Positions 52,361-61,596 of a DNA stretch of 64,000 nucleotides are shown here, piece by piece. The stretch comes from JADFQT01 sp965216025 (GTDB lineage Bacteria; Chloroflexota; Dehalococcoidia; Lucifugimonadales; UBA3495): positions 62,001 to 126,000 of the forward strand of contig CBDCEX010000012.1 in assembly GCA_965216025.1 (NCBI GenBank). The letters run 5' to 3'. The notes under the pieces were generated by a model, which worked only from the letters and a program-made list of their open reading frames with translations, had not been told where the DNA came from and made no database searches. Made by a program: the position numbers and the translations under genes. The stretch's first letter is position 1. Each line of letters begins with the position of its first letter.

Positions 52361-53812
52361 TACTACAACGACGGGTTTAAGGTGGCGGCTCCATCCTGCT
52401 TTCGCGGCGGGTGGAGCGGCGTCTCTCGTGGGAACGGCGAGCCCGTTCGTTGCGTAGCTGCGTATCCTCCAGCCACAACAGCAATTGATCGGGCCCGAAC
52501 TGCTCCCGGGGCAGCATCTCCCGCACCACCCGGTACACCTGTGGCCTCGTGATCCGGGGCATCTTTTTCCCCCCAATCCTGCTGCAGGCTCAGCAGGAAC
52601 GCCCCACCCAGCAGGCACATGGCTATGTGGTGATGCCACCCTGCCCAGCTGCGGGTCTCGTATTCGTCCAGCCCCACGTCACCCTTCTCAGTCTCGAACT
52701 CCGTTTCAATGCGCCACCTGGACCCACCCACGTAGGCCAGAGTCTCCAAGGTTGTGCCCTCGGGAGCGTTGGACAGGTAGTAGCGGGGCTCGCTGCCGTC
52801 CAGGTTCCGGCGCCAGACGGCCCACAGTTCCTCGCCGGGCTTGCGCCTCCTGGTGGCCCGCACCCGCTGGGCACTGAACCGGTAGGTGCGCGGCCCCTGG
52901 CTTCCCTGGGCCACCGTTATCTCCCGCCAAGCCTCATCCGGCAGTTCATCACCGCGCTGCTCCATGGTCCGCCGCTGCCCAGGCCGCAGCTTGGGTTTGC
53001 GGGGGCGGCCGAACCCCGGATATTCCGGACTGGTCCAAGCCGGGTCCAAGGGCCAGACCGTAGTGCCGCCCGGAACGTCCAGCACGTAGCGCATCCCCAG
53101 GGCCGCCAGTCCCTCCCGGAAGGTCGGCGACATCCCGAAGGCGTCGTCTCCGGCAACCCACTCGGCCCTGAGGTAGCCCAACTCCAGGACCCGCTCCAGC
53201 ATCTCCAGGGCCAACTCCGTCTTTGACCGGTAGTTCCGCCGGTCCTCCGGCACACCCGCCGCAGCACACCGGTCCTGGTCGGAGGTCCAACTCTTGGGCA
53301 GATACAGCCGCTTGTCCACCAACGCCCGGCCCAGCGGGCTGACGTAGGCCAGGAACATCCCACCCTGGCAGTTGGCCACCTTGCCCAGCCTGCCGCAGTA
53401 CTGCCGGGCCACTCCCGCCGATTTCCTGCCCTGCTTGGGGAAGTCGCTGCCATCGAACACCCACACCGCCTCCGGGTGTCCCAGCCTGGGGGCCAAGTAT
53501 TCCTGCAACCGCCCTATGACTGTCTCATCGGACCACCGGGCCTCGGTGAGAAAGCGCTGCATCGCCCGGGCCGAGATGCCCACCGATTCCGAGAGATTCT
53601 CGGCGTTGCGCCGCTCCTGGTCCTGCACCAGCAGCGCCTGAAGGTAATTCCCGCTGTGATCCCGCCACTGCTTGCGGCCGAAGGAGGCCGCAAAGAAGGC
53701 GTGGAATTCCTGAAGGCTGTCGTAGACCCGCTCGAAGCTCGCCGCATCCATCACTCAAACCACCCAACATCATCTGTCCAGCCATCCTACCAGACAACTC
53801 GTCGTTGTAGTA
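52361..53812 (-). mobile_element. IS701-family element
   Basis: Inverted repeats TACTACAACGACG (52361) and CGTCGTTGTAGTA (ending 53812), flanked on both sides by CTAG (52357-52360, 53813-53816), the YTAR duplication of this family. It shares termini with the MITEs at 46266 and 5519. Confidence 0.9.
52363..53754 (-). pseudogene. IS701-family transposase, frameshifted near its end
   Basis: 463 residues as read. WVFDGSDFPKQGRKSAGVAR (first Asp), LRAEWVAGDDAFGMSPTFRE (second Asp) and SRWRIETEFETEKGDVGLDE (catalytic Glu) are typical. After SLQQDWG the frame changes at a run of six C (52568-52573): the natural tail KKMPRITRPQVYRVVREMLP... ends at 52377-52379 in another frame. Removing one base of the run restores it. 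All catalytic residues precede the shift. Confidence 0.85.
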
Positions 53813-53848
53813 CTAGGGTGATTACAGTAGATGTAACTGAGGTGCTAG

Positions 53849-53953
53849 ATGTTCAAAGGACCCTCTACTTTGTTTCTCGCGATCGTCACCAGTCTGCTGA
53901 TAGCCAGCCTGATAACAAGGGGGCTACAGGCATTCGGCATCCAGGCGATTTAA
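53849..53953 (+). CDS. 34-residue single-helix membrane peptide
   Basis: ATG 53849 follows GAGGTG at 5 nt. The peptide MFKGPSTLFLAIVTSLLIAS, then LITRGLQAFGIQAI, is one transmembrane helix with a short amphipathic tail. The good ribosome-binding site and hydrophobic profile support a real small gene. Function unknown; it lies isolated between two insertion elements. Confidence 0.45.
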   Translation: MFKGPSTLFLAIVTSLLIASLITRGLQAFGIQAI

Positions 53954-54049
53954 GCCAATCCTTTTTGGCCTCTCGTCCAAAAATCGGTTGGAAACTCGGA
54001 GGAATCGGGCGAATAATTGCTATTAACTTTTCCGCGGAATTTGGTACAA

Positions 54050-55211
54050 TACCAATTCTGAATAAAGAGGGGAGAGAAAGAGTAGGAGGATGGTGTATGT
54101 AGTGGAGATAAAATGAAGGGAAAATAGCCAAGGAGTGAGGGACGAAGGGATGGGAAAAGGAGTGAAAGTTGACTGGCAAGAAAGCAGCGAGGAATTGAAA
54201 CAGCTTTACCAGAAAGAGGTACATCCCCAACGGCGTACCCGACTGCAAGCCTTCTGGCAGCTGAGCCAGGGGAAACGCATTCAGGATGTAGTGGATACGA
54301 CCGGGGCATCCTACCGCAGCATGGAACAGTGGCTCAGGTGGTATCGACGAGGTGGACTTGGCGAAGTTCTGAGACGGGTGGTAGGGCACCAGGCCAAGGG
54401 CAAAAAGCCCTATCTAAACCCGCTGCAGCAAAGAGCGCTGGTGGCCAAGGTGCAACTGGGCCAGTTCCGGACGGTCTGGGATGCAAAGGAGTGGGTCTGG
54501 GGACGCTGGGGGGTGCGTTATACCTATAAAGGCATGTATTCCCTGATGAAGGGGCTTGGGCTGGGGTTGAAAGTCCCCCGACCCCATTCCGATAAAGCCG
54601 ATGCAAAACAGCAGATGGCCTGGAAAAAAGGGGCCTACTGGATGCCTTGGGCCAGGCTGGAATGACTACTGCCTCCCGGTTATGGCACTGTGACGAGATG
54701 CGTTTTGGTCTCTGGGGGCAGGTGCGGCGGCGCTGGGGTCTGAAAGGGAAGAAGATTATCCAGCCGATGCAGATCGTGTTCCGTTGGAGCTATTTGGTGC
54801 TGGCGGTGGACGTGGGGCGGGGTGAACTACACTGGGGATGGTCCCAGGGCATGAACCAGCAACAGTTGGTTCCCATATTTGAGCAGTGGCCCTATGGATG
54901 GGGTGGTGTGGGATGGAGCCCCCAGTCACAGAGGTAAACTCATGGGCCAGCTGGGCTTTGGGCGAATATCTCTACCGGCCTACTCGCCGGAGTTGAATCC
55001 AGCGGAAAGGGTCTTTGAGGAAGTGCGCCGGCACATTGAAGGAGAGGTATATCCTTCCCTAGAGGCCAAAAGGTCGGCCATAGAACACCTGCTGCGGCAA
55101 CTGAAGGCTGACAAACCACGCTTAAAGCGGCTGATAGGTTGGGACTGGCTCCAGCGGGCTTTGGCTCAACTTCCCAACGCTTAACTCTGCCGCTTATAAA
55201 CAGAATTGGTA
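54050..55211 (+). mobile_element. Second type of IS630-family element
   Basis: TA at 54050-54051 and 55210-55211 borders the inverted repeats TACCAATTCTG / CAGAATTGGTA. It is unrelated in termini to the IS630 copies elsewhere in the window. Confidence 0.75.
54135..55184 (+). pseudogene. IS630-family transposase, broken into three frames
   Basis: Frame 1 (54135-54665) contains the helix-turn-helix and spacer (RRTRLQAFWQLSQGKRIQDV, EWVWGRWGVRYTYKGMYSLM). Frame 2 (to 54937) has WHCDEMRFGLWGQVRRRWG with the first Asp. Frame 3 (to 55184) has WDGAPSHRG (second Asp) and SPELNPAERVFEEVRR (catalytic Glu). Two frame breaks, near 54660 and near 54880-54910, inactivate it. Confidence 0.85.
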
Positions 55212-55539
55212 TAATGCACCGCCACGAATCATGATCCGACGGAAAAGGCTGGATGAGCGGCTACCATTTTTCGGCTACCGGGTTTCTGTCAAACCAGTTG
55301 TTTTCGGTCGTTACCTCTTCGGAACGACCGTGGAACGGCCATTATCCTCCAGCCATTAATGTTGGTTCCTCGGGACCTCACCGAAGATCGCATATAATCG
55401 ATTCTCCCGCGGTTAAGGCTCCAACCTCCCCCCGCGCCTACCTCTTCCATTTCCCAGCCCGCTCTTCTTATCAAGCATCTCCGCCACCCCCACTATCAGC
55501 AAGCATTTCAAGCCGTCCCGAAACCCGGAGGGTGGCAGC
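55212..55539. other. Leader region before the histidine kinase
   Basis: No gene is supported. The IS630 element inserted about 330 bp upstream of the kinase start and may have removed upstream promoter sequence. Confidence 0.45.
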
Positions 55540-57111
55540 ATGCTGATCCCCGTTGGAAGCAAGATCGCCATCCAGCGACGGCGCTTGGCCGAACTGGCTG
55601 TGGCGCGGCGCAGGTGGATAGAATTTTTGGTTGTGCTGACGGTGGCAGCCGGCTTGGGAACCATCGGCACCTACTTGCTGCACAAAACTATGGGTTCCCT
55701 TTGGACGACCATGCCAGTGGCCGTGGGCCTTGGTTTAATGGCCCTGGGCTACATGACCTTCTCGCCCCTGCTGCACAAGAGCCGGGCCGGCATGGACCGC
55801 CTTTTTTACCGGCGCCGCTGGGAGGCCCTACAAGACCTGAACCAGTTCAACGCCAGGACGGAAAACCTGACCGACTTGGATAAATTTTCTCGTTCCCTGA
55901 TCCCACTGGTTCAACGAGCCATGGAGTGCTCGCCGGTGGTTCTTGTACTACCCGACCGGCATAACCATTCATCGTGGTCAGCTATAGAAGTGGGAGGTAC
56001 CTCGTCCCCTTCGTCTAATTTTGATTGGCCGGCCCCTTGGCTAAAGAGCCTAACCAAGCAACATGATTTCTGTTTGGCCCCCGAGATGTTTGCCCTCTCC
56101 AACTGGCAAGCGGGACCCAGGAAAAGCCGCGAATTCATCCAGGAACAGGAAATTGACCTTTTCCTTCCCCTAAAATGCGGCGGTGAATTGGTTGGATTAC
56201 TCCTGTTGGGCCCCAAAGCCTCCGGGCGATCTTTTTCGACCGACGAAATAGAGCTCCTGAAACAGGTCGGAGCATCAGCCGCCGCCGCGATTGAGAAGGC
56301 GCTGTTGTACAAGGAGGTCCGGCTCCAACTGGAGGAGTTGAAGGAAACTCAAGCCCAGCTGTTGCAGTCGGGCAGACTCGCCTCGGTAGGCACCCTGGCT
56401 GCCGGCGTCGCCCATGAGGTTAACAATCCTAATTTCGCCATCGCTGGCATGACCGAGTTGCTGTTGTCCAGCCCGGAAAGTCACTTGAAAACTCCTGAAG
56501 CGTTGCAGTATGTGACGGTCATCTCCGAAATGTCCGAGCGCATTGCCAGGGTAGTTCAAGGCATGTTGGTTTACTCCCGACACGAGAGGACTCCCGCGCT
56601 GGTGGACTTGAATCAGGTTGCCGAAAGTACTCTGAGGCTGGTAGCGTACCGTTTGGACGGGCGGGGCATTGGGGTGCGCAGAGCTTTTCATCCCAACCGG
56701 ATCGCCACCCGGGCCGTGCCGAATCAGCTTCAGCAAGCCCTTATGAACCTGGTGCTCAACGCGGTTGATGCCATGGAGCCGGGCCAGACATTAACAGTAA
56801 GCACCGGCATGGCGGCCGATCGGGCCTGGATTTCCTGTGCCGATACCGGAAGGGGGATTTCTCGGGAAAACCTGGACCGGATCTTCGACGCATTTTTCAC
56901 CACCAAGCCGGCTGGCAAAGGAACCGGGTTGGGTTTGCACATAACCCACAAGATTGTTCAAGACAGCGGCGGCGAGATCGAGGTGCAAAGCCAGGAGGGC
57001 GAAGGGAGCACTTTCACGATCTATCTTCCGGCAGCGGATGCCAACGAAGGAGCCGGACTGCCTCAATCCGCTCCTCCCCAGCAGGAATTAGAGCCTTCCG
57101 CGGCAGGCTAA
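55540..57111 (+). CDS. Membrane histidine kinase with GAF domain
   Basis: 523 residues; ATG with GGAGG at 8 nt. Two hydrophobic segments (FLVVLTVAAGLGTIGTYLL, PVAVGLGLMALGYMTF) near the N-terminus are followed by a GAF-like sensor (about 100-260, with LFLPLKCGGELVGLLLLG), a HisKA domain with phospho-accepting His in AHEVNNP (about 292), and a HATPase with NLVLNAVDAM (N box), DTGRGIS, FFTTKPAGKGTGLGL and GGEIEV. It autophosphorylates and passes phosphate to a response regulator. The regulator at 58790 is its likely partner; only the IS66 insertion separates them. The short membrane part suggests that additional helices were lost at the N-terminus. Confidence 0.85.
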   Translation: MLIPVGSKIAIQRRRLAELAVARRRWIEFLVVLTVAAGLGTIGTYLLHKTMGSLWTTMPVAVGLGLMALGYMTFSPLLHKSRAGMDRLFYRRRWEALQDLNQFNARTENLTDLDKFSRSLIPLVQRAMECSPVVLVLPDRHNHSSWSAIEVGGTSSPSSNFDWPAPWLKSLTKQHDFCLAPEMFALSNWQAGPRKSREFIQEQEIDLFLPLKCGGELVGLLLLGPKASGRSFSTDEIELLKQVGASAAAAIEKALLYKEVRLQLEELKETQAQLLQSGRLASVGTLAAGVAHEVNNPNFAIAGMTELLLSSPESHLKTPEALQYVTVISEMSERIARVVQGMLVYSRHERTPALVDLNQVAESTLRLVAYRLDGRGIGVRRAFHPNRIATRAVPNQLQQALMNLVLNAVDAMEPGQTLTVSTGMAADRAWISCADTGRGISRENLDRIFDAFFTTKPAGKGTGLGLHITHKIVQDSGGEIEVQSQEGEGSTFTIYLPAADANEGAGLPQSAPPQQELEPSAAG

Positions 57112-57200
57112 ACCCGAACCGGCCAAATCTGTCAATAACTTTAACCCTAGCTAAAACAACCTCTGCCACCTATAGCCAGGGGGCGAGCATCCGTTTATAA

Positions 57201-58631
57201 GTAAGTGTTCAGATTTGAGGGGAAGCGAGCAACCGGCGGCATTCCAGGAGAGGATTGAGACCTCTGGCCCGCCAGGTGCCAAAGAGGGATGCCAAGGTCA
57301 TCTTGCTGTCGGTGCCCTGCCCTGAGCGGGTGCCGCCGCTGATCTTGCGACTGGTTACCAGATGCCGCAGGCTCCGCTCGGCGGCGTTGTTGTCTGAGGG
57401 CACGGCTGGGTCCGACACGAAGACAAACAGTTCCTTGATGAACCGTTCCATGCGCCGGCAGAGCTTGGCCTGAACCGCCAGGGGATCTTTAAGGAAAGGC
57501 CGCGCCAAGACCATTAGTTTCTCCTCCAGCATTAGCTGGGTGCGATGGCCTGGCTGGGCTCGGGGAAGGACCGAGGCCTTGGCCTCCGTGTAGACCTGGT
57601 GAACCGCCTCGGCCCACTGAGCCAGCCCAGCGTCTTCTGGGTACAACCCTTTCAGGTCATGGATATCCCGCAGCAGATGAGCCCAGCACCGTTGCTTCAG
57701 GCCCGGGTAGTGGTTATAGGCGGCGTAGAAATCACTGACCAACACTCCGCTGAAGGAGGAATCCAGCACCTCATCCACCACCCCCTTATCCCGACCCCGA
57801 CGCAGGAAGTATCGTTCGCTGGGAGTGCTGAAGGTCCAAACATAGCCGTTGCTCCCGTCCTGGCGCCAGCCGGTTTCGTCGCCCTGCACCACGGGACTGG
57901 CGCGGACTTGCTCGAGCACCTCTCGCACCGCCGTCTCAGCCTGACGGGCTACTCCATGGACGGCCTGGACGATGGCACCAACACTCAGGTGCAACTGATG
58001 GACGGTCTCCAGGTACCATTGGATGATTCTTATGGGCAACCGTCCCTCCTCCCGCAGGGTCACCATCAGGCTTACCAGATTGACCCCCAGGCGCTGCTGG
58101 CCCAGAACCACCCCCTGCAGGGCCTCTTTGGGCAGCCGGCGCCGCTGGCATACCGGACAGATGCGGGCTACCAGGGCGTGCTCGGTCACTTCTACCGGAG
58201 CCACCGGTAGCTCAATGACTTCCCGAGTTCGCTGTACCCATCCGCCGTTCAGGTGAGTCCCGCAGTCGGGACAGACCGCCACGGCATGCTCCACCCGCCG
58301 GGTAGGAGTCATGCGCTGGCGGGCGAAGCCATGGCGGCGCGGCTTTCTGGGCTCCTTTTTCTCCGGCGCTTGCCGGCTGGAGTGCGGCTGATTACCCGGC
58401 ATCCCCGACGACCCGCGCCGGTTGGGACGGGATTCCAGAACCCCAATCCGCCTTTGCAAATCGGCAATGACTGCCCGCTGGCCGGCAATTATCTCCAGCA
58501 GAGTTTCGCGACTCGCCGCGTTCAGGTCTAGTTCAGTGTCCACCTCCCTGGTATGCCACAACTCCCCCGGCCATGCCAGCGTTTTTCCAACGGCTTTGAG
58601 CCAATTCACCTCATCAAGTCTGAACAGTTAC
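57201..58631 (-). mobile_element. IS66-family element, recent insertion
   Basis: Termini GTAAGTGTTCAGATTTGA (57201) and TCAAGTCTGAACAGTTAC (ending 58631), flanked on both sides by the perfect 8-bp duplication GTTTATAA (57193-57200, 58632-58639), the length typical of IS66. It contains only one gene (no tnpA/tnpB), as in the ISBst12 subgroup. Confidence 0.95.
57209..58609 (-). CDS. tnpC: IS66-family transposase
   Basis: 466 residues, intact. An N-terminal leucine-zipper-like helix (EIIAGQRAVIADLQRRIGVL), a zinc-binding part (CPDCGTHLNG...CPVCQRR), and the DDE core: VQGDETGWRQDG (first Asp), LVSDFYAAYNHYPGLKQRCW (second Asp), and SDNNAAERSLRHLV (catalytic Glu). It ends with the IS66 C-terminal segment (SLFGTWRARGLNPLLECR). 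The start codon is not certain; an internal ATG is not preceded by a better ribosome-binding site. Confidence 0.9.
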   Translation of the reverse strand: MNWLKAVGKTLAWPGELWHTREVDTELDLNAASRETLLEIIAGQRAVIADLQRRIGVLESRPNRRGSSGMPGNQPHSSRQAPEKKEPRKPRRHGFARQRMTPTRRVEHAVAVCPDCGTHLNGGWVQRTREVIELPVAPVEVTEHALVARICPVCQRRRLPKEALQGVVLGQQRLGVNLVSLMVTLREEGRLPIRIIQWYLETVHQLHLSVGAIVQAVHGVARQAETAVREVLEQVRASPVVQGDETGWRQDGSNGYVWTFSTPSERYFLRRGRDKGVVDEVLDSSFSGVLVSDFYAAYNHYPGLKQRCWAHLLRDIHDLKGLYPEDAGLAQWAEAVHQVYTEAKASVLPRAQPGHRTQLMLEEKLMVLARPFLKDPLAVQAKLCRRMERFIKELFVFVSDPAVPSDNNAAERSLRHLVTSRKISGGTRSGQGTDSKMTLASLFGTWRARGLNPLLECRRLLASPQI

Positions 58632-58789
58632 GTTTATAATGCTCGGCGGCCTAGGAAATGGCGGTCCAATCCAGGGCGGCCAGAACCCCATATTTTGCTT
58701 TAATCTGCGGTTGATATAGATGTTCGGAGGTGATAAGCTGTCACCAAAATTCACCTCCAACAACCCTTCTATTCGGTGGTTCGAGGATA

Positions 58790-59497
58790 ATGACCAAGCT
58801 GTTACTAGTGGATGATGAACCCTCGGTTTTGGAGTTCTTGGAACAATTATTCGGCGACGCCGGTTATGAAACCATTACCGCCTCTGACGGCGTAGTTGGA
58901 CTACGCGAGTTTTTTGTGCTGCGTCCGGACCTGGCCATAGTGGACCTGATGATGCCCAATATGGACGGGTTTGAGCTATGCCGCCGGATTAGGGAGATTT
59001 CCCGCATCCCGCTGATTGTGCTGACCGGATTGGACCAGACCGGTGAAAAGGTGCAGGCTTTCAGCGCCGGCGCCGACGATTACGTAACCAAGCAGGTAAG
59101 TAGCCGGGAGCTGGTGGCCCGGGTGGAGGCCTGCCTGCGCCGCTCCCAGTGGCCTCCTGCTGCCGACGATTCCTCGGTCTACTCCGACCCCCTACTGATG
59201 GTGGACCATAGCCGGCGGGAGGTTTACGTCGGTGGAGAGTCCAGGGAGCTTACGCCCATCGAGTATTCTCTACTTTCCCTGTTGGTACAAAGGCCGGGCG
59301 AAGCCCTGTCGCTGGAGTATTTGCTCACCAATGTTTGGGGCAAGGAGTACGATACCTTCGACTTGGTGAAATGGCATATCAGCAATTTGAGAAAGAAGCT
59401 GACCAGCGGATACGCCGAGGCTGCTACCCATGAGGCAGCATCTCCCATCATTACCGTTCGGGGGTATGGTTACCGCTACCAGCGTCCACCGGAATGA
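58790..59497 (+). CDS. OmpR/PhoB-family response regulator
   Basis: 235 residues. The receiver domain has the acidic pocket DD (8-9), phospho-accepting D52 in IVDLMMPNMDG, T79 and K101. The residue after K101, almost always Pro, is Gln here (VTKQVSS). The C-terminal winged helix has LTPIEYSLLSLLVQRPG, NVWGKEYD, DLVKWHISNLRKKL and TVRGYGYRY. ATG 58790 has GAGG 7 nt upstream; the longer frame to 58730 lacks support. The histidine kinase upstream and the exporter genes downstream (opposite strand) suggest control of the RND pump. Confidence 0.9.
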   Translation: MTKLLLVDDEPSVLEFLEQLFGDAGYETITASDGVVGLREFFVLRPDLAIVDLMMPNMDGFELCRRIREISRIPLIVLTGLDQTGEKVQAFSAGADDYVTKQVSSRELVARVEACLRRSQWPPAADDSSVYSDPLLMVDHSRREVYVGGESRELTPIEYSLLSLLVQRPGEALSLEYLLTNVWGKEYDTFDLVKWHISNLRKKLTSGYAEAATHEAASPIITVRGYGYRYQRPPE

Positions 59498-59586
59498 TAT
59501 CCAGGATATTTCCCAGGAGCACAACCTCCAGTGCAAACCAGCCCAGAGTCGCTTGAATTTCCCCTTCAGGGCTAAGGTCTTGGCCT

Positions 59587-61515
59587 TCACCCAGGAGGGC
59601 CTTGATAGACCACCACCACGGCAACGCTGCTGGGCTCGATGGGCACCATCAGATCATTTGGCAGCTCCACCGCGATATCAATGCTGTAGCTCACCACCCC
59701 CCTTTCCGTGCGCGGGTTCTCTCCGACAGTGGTAACGACGCCGAACAGCTCCCGGCCGGGAAGCGAGTCTATTCGCAATCTGGCCAAAGCCTGCGCCCGG
59801 ACAAAAGGCAGGTCTATAGCATCCACCAATCCTGCCACTTCAACCTGCCTGGGGTCGATTATCTCCATCACACGGGACTCATCGTTCACCGGATCGTCGA
59901 TTTCCAAGTTGACCAGAGACACCCTTCCGTCGAAGGGCGCGCGCAAGGTAGAGCCGAGGAGATCTTCCAGAGCGTCCTCAACCTTGGCTATTGCGGCGGC
60001 TACTTCCGCCGTTTTCAAAGCTACCTGAAAGGGATCCGGGCCATCAGTCAAATCGATGAACGCCTCTCGATTCTGGGCGGCATCCATTTGTCGCAACTCC
60101 AGCTCCGCCTGATCCGGGCCCGCCATCTCCTCCTCCAGGTCAGTAATGGCCTGCTCCAGCTTGGCGCGAGCCGCTGCCACGACAGCTTCCAACTCGGCCA
60201 GAACCAGGAGGTCCGGACCCGCCATTTCCTCCACCAAGTCGGCGTCAGCCTGCTCCAGCTTGGCGCGAGCCGTGTCCGCCGCCGCCTGCCTTTTTTCCAG
60301 TTCCAGTTGCTGGTCAGACAGATCTTTGACCTCGGCGACGTTGTCTCCCGCCTCTTGGAAAGCGAATTGGGCGGCATCAACAGCCGCCTGCCGGGCCTGA
60401 AGCAGCAGCAGCCGGTCGCCTTCCAGTTCCCTAAGCTCTATCTCGGTCTGGATTTGGTCGGTTCTCGCCTCCTGGACGGCAATCTGCAAACGGCCGAGTT
60501 CTCGCACTACTTCGTTCTCTTCCTCTTCATCATCCGGGCCGAAGCTCTTGGTACGTCCCAGAGGTCGAATGAAAGCGGTCAGCGCGTCCTCGGCTGCCTG
60601 CACAGTATTTTTGGCGTCACCCACCGCCAGCCGGGCATCGACCAAAGCTAACTGGAAGTCCTTATCGAATTCGGCCAGGGATTCCTTCGCATTATCCAAA
60701 GCGGTTTCCGCGGTGGCGCGGGCCGTTACCGCGTCGGCCACAACTTGGTCCCGGTCCCGCCCGTGAAATCCCAACTCCTCTAATGCATCATCCAAGGCCT
60801 GCTCAGCGGCAACCTTAGCGGTCAAGGCGCCAGCCAGGGTTTGCTTCGAGTCCCTCTGAAAGTCTTCTAGTCGTTCCAGTGCCTCATCCAGCGCTACTTC
60901 TTGCTCAGCCTTGGCCTTCACGGCGCCGGCCAGGTCCCGCAGGTAATCTCGCTGAAAATCGGCCAGATTCTCTTCCGTGTCCTCCTTGGCCTTTCTGGCC
61001 CTGGCTATTTCTTGCTCAAACTCCGCCTTCTCCAGCGGGGTGCTGGCAAACTCTTCCCTGGCCTTTTCCAGGGCATCTTTGGCCTGGCCAAGGTCCAATT
61101 CGGCCTGGGCCAGCGACTTTCCCAATGTGTAAAGGGTGAGGTGATCCATCCGGGCCAGCACCTGACCTTTCCTAACCCAATCTCCTTGCTCCACCAGAAT
61201 CTGGCCAACATCGCCGCTGCTTTCGAAGGTTAACTCGGCGCGTTTGGGAAACACCAAACGACCGCTTACCGCCACTTCCCGCCGGATCGATTCTTGTCCT
61301 CCGGCCACAGGCTGGGCGCCCGGCACTGGAGGGCCAGCAGCATCCTGGCCGAAAAGCATCCATGCTCCATAAGAAAGACCCGTAACCAGGGCGACTAGGA
61401 TTGCGACCGTTGCCAGCCGACTGGGCACCCCCCTCTGTCCTCCCTCGCCACGGGGGACGAAGGGGGGGTCTCCCCAAACTGGGCCTCTTCCGACCGGGTT
61501 TAGCTTAATATTCAA
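59587..61515 (-). CDS. RND-type membrane fusion (adaptor) protein with long coiled coil
   Basis: 642 residues. One N-terminal membrane helix (ATVAILVALVTGLSYGAWML), then a barrel-like start (AVSGRLVFPKRAELTFESSG, VEQGDWVRKGQVLARMD, the biotinyl-lipoyl half motif), about 380 residues of coiled coil with acidic heptads, and the return LRAPFDGRVSLVNLEIDDPV (second half motif) with the C-terminal barrel. Two internal repeats ARAKLEQA...EEMAGPD are visible. The coiled coil is much longer than in AcrA-like adaptors. The start is TTG 61515, or GTG 61428 with GGGAGG upstream, which may be better. The RND pump gene lies upstream by 81 bp on the same strand. Confidence 0.8.
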   Translation of the reverse strand: MNIKLNPVGRGPVWGDPPFVPRGEGGQRGVPSRLATVAILVALVTGLSYGAWMLFGQDAAGPPVPGAQPVAGGQESIRREVAVSGRLVFPKRAELTFESSGDVGQILVEQGDWVRKGQVLARMDHLTLYTLGKSLAQAELDLGQAKDALEKAREEFASTPLEKAEFEQEIARARKAKEDTEENLADFQRDYLRDLAGAVKAKAEQEVALDEALERLEDFQRDSKQTLAGALTAKVAAEQALDDALEELGFHGRDRDQVVADAVTARATAETALDNAKESLAEFDKDFQLALVDARLAVGDAKNTVQAAEDALTAFIRPLGRTKSFGPDDEEEENEVVRELGRLQIAVQEARTDQIQTEIELRELEGDRLLLLQARQAAVDAAQFAFQEAGDNVAEVKDLSDQQLELEKRQAAADTARAKLEQADADLVEEMAGPDLLVLAELEAVVAAARAKLEQAITDLEEEMAGPDQAELELRQMDAAQNREAFIDLTDGPDPFQVALKTAEVAAAIAKVEDALEDLLGSTLRAPFDGRVSLVNLEIDDPVNDESRVMEIIDPRQVEVAGLVDAIDLPFVRAQALARLRIDSLPGRELFGVVTTVGENPRTERGVVSYSIDIAVELPNDLMVPIEPSSVAVVVVYQGPPG

Positions 61516-61596
61516 GGCTCAATAATAGCGCCCGGTCCTCGGCGGTTCGAAGGAGCGGGAGGATAAATTTCGGGACGACAAATCTCTGGCCCCACT

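Noticed and set aside
59602..60651. A 349-codon plus-strand frame opposite the adaptor protein gene
   Set aside because: It is the complement of the repetitive coiled-coil coding sequence; no domain and no ribosome-binding site.
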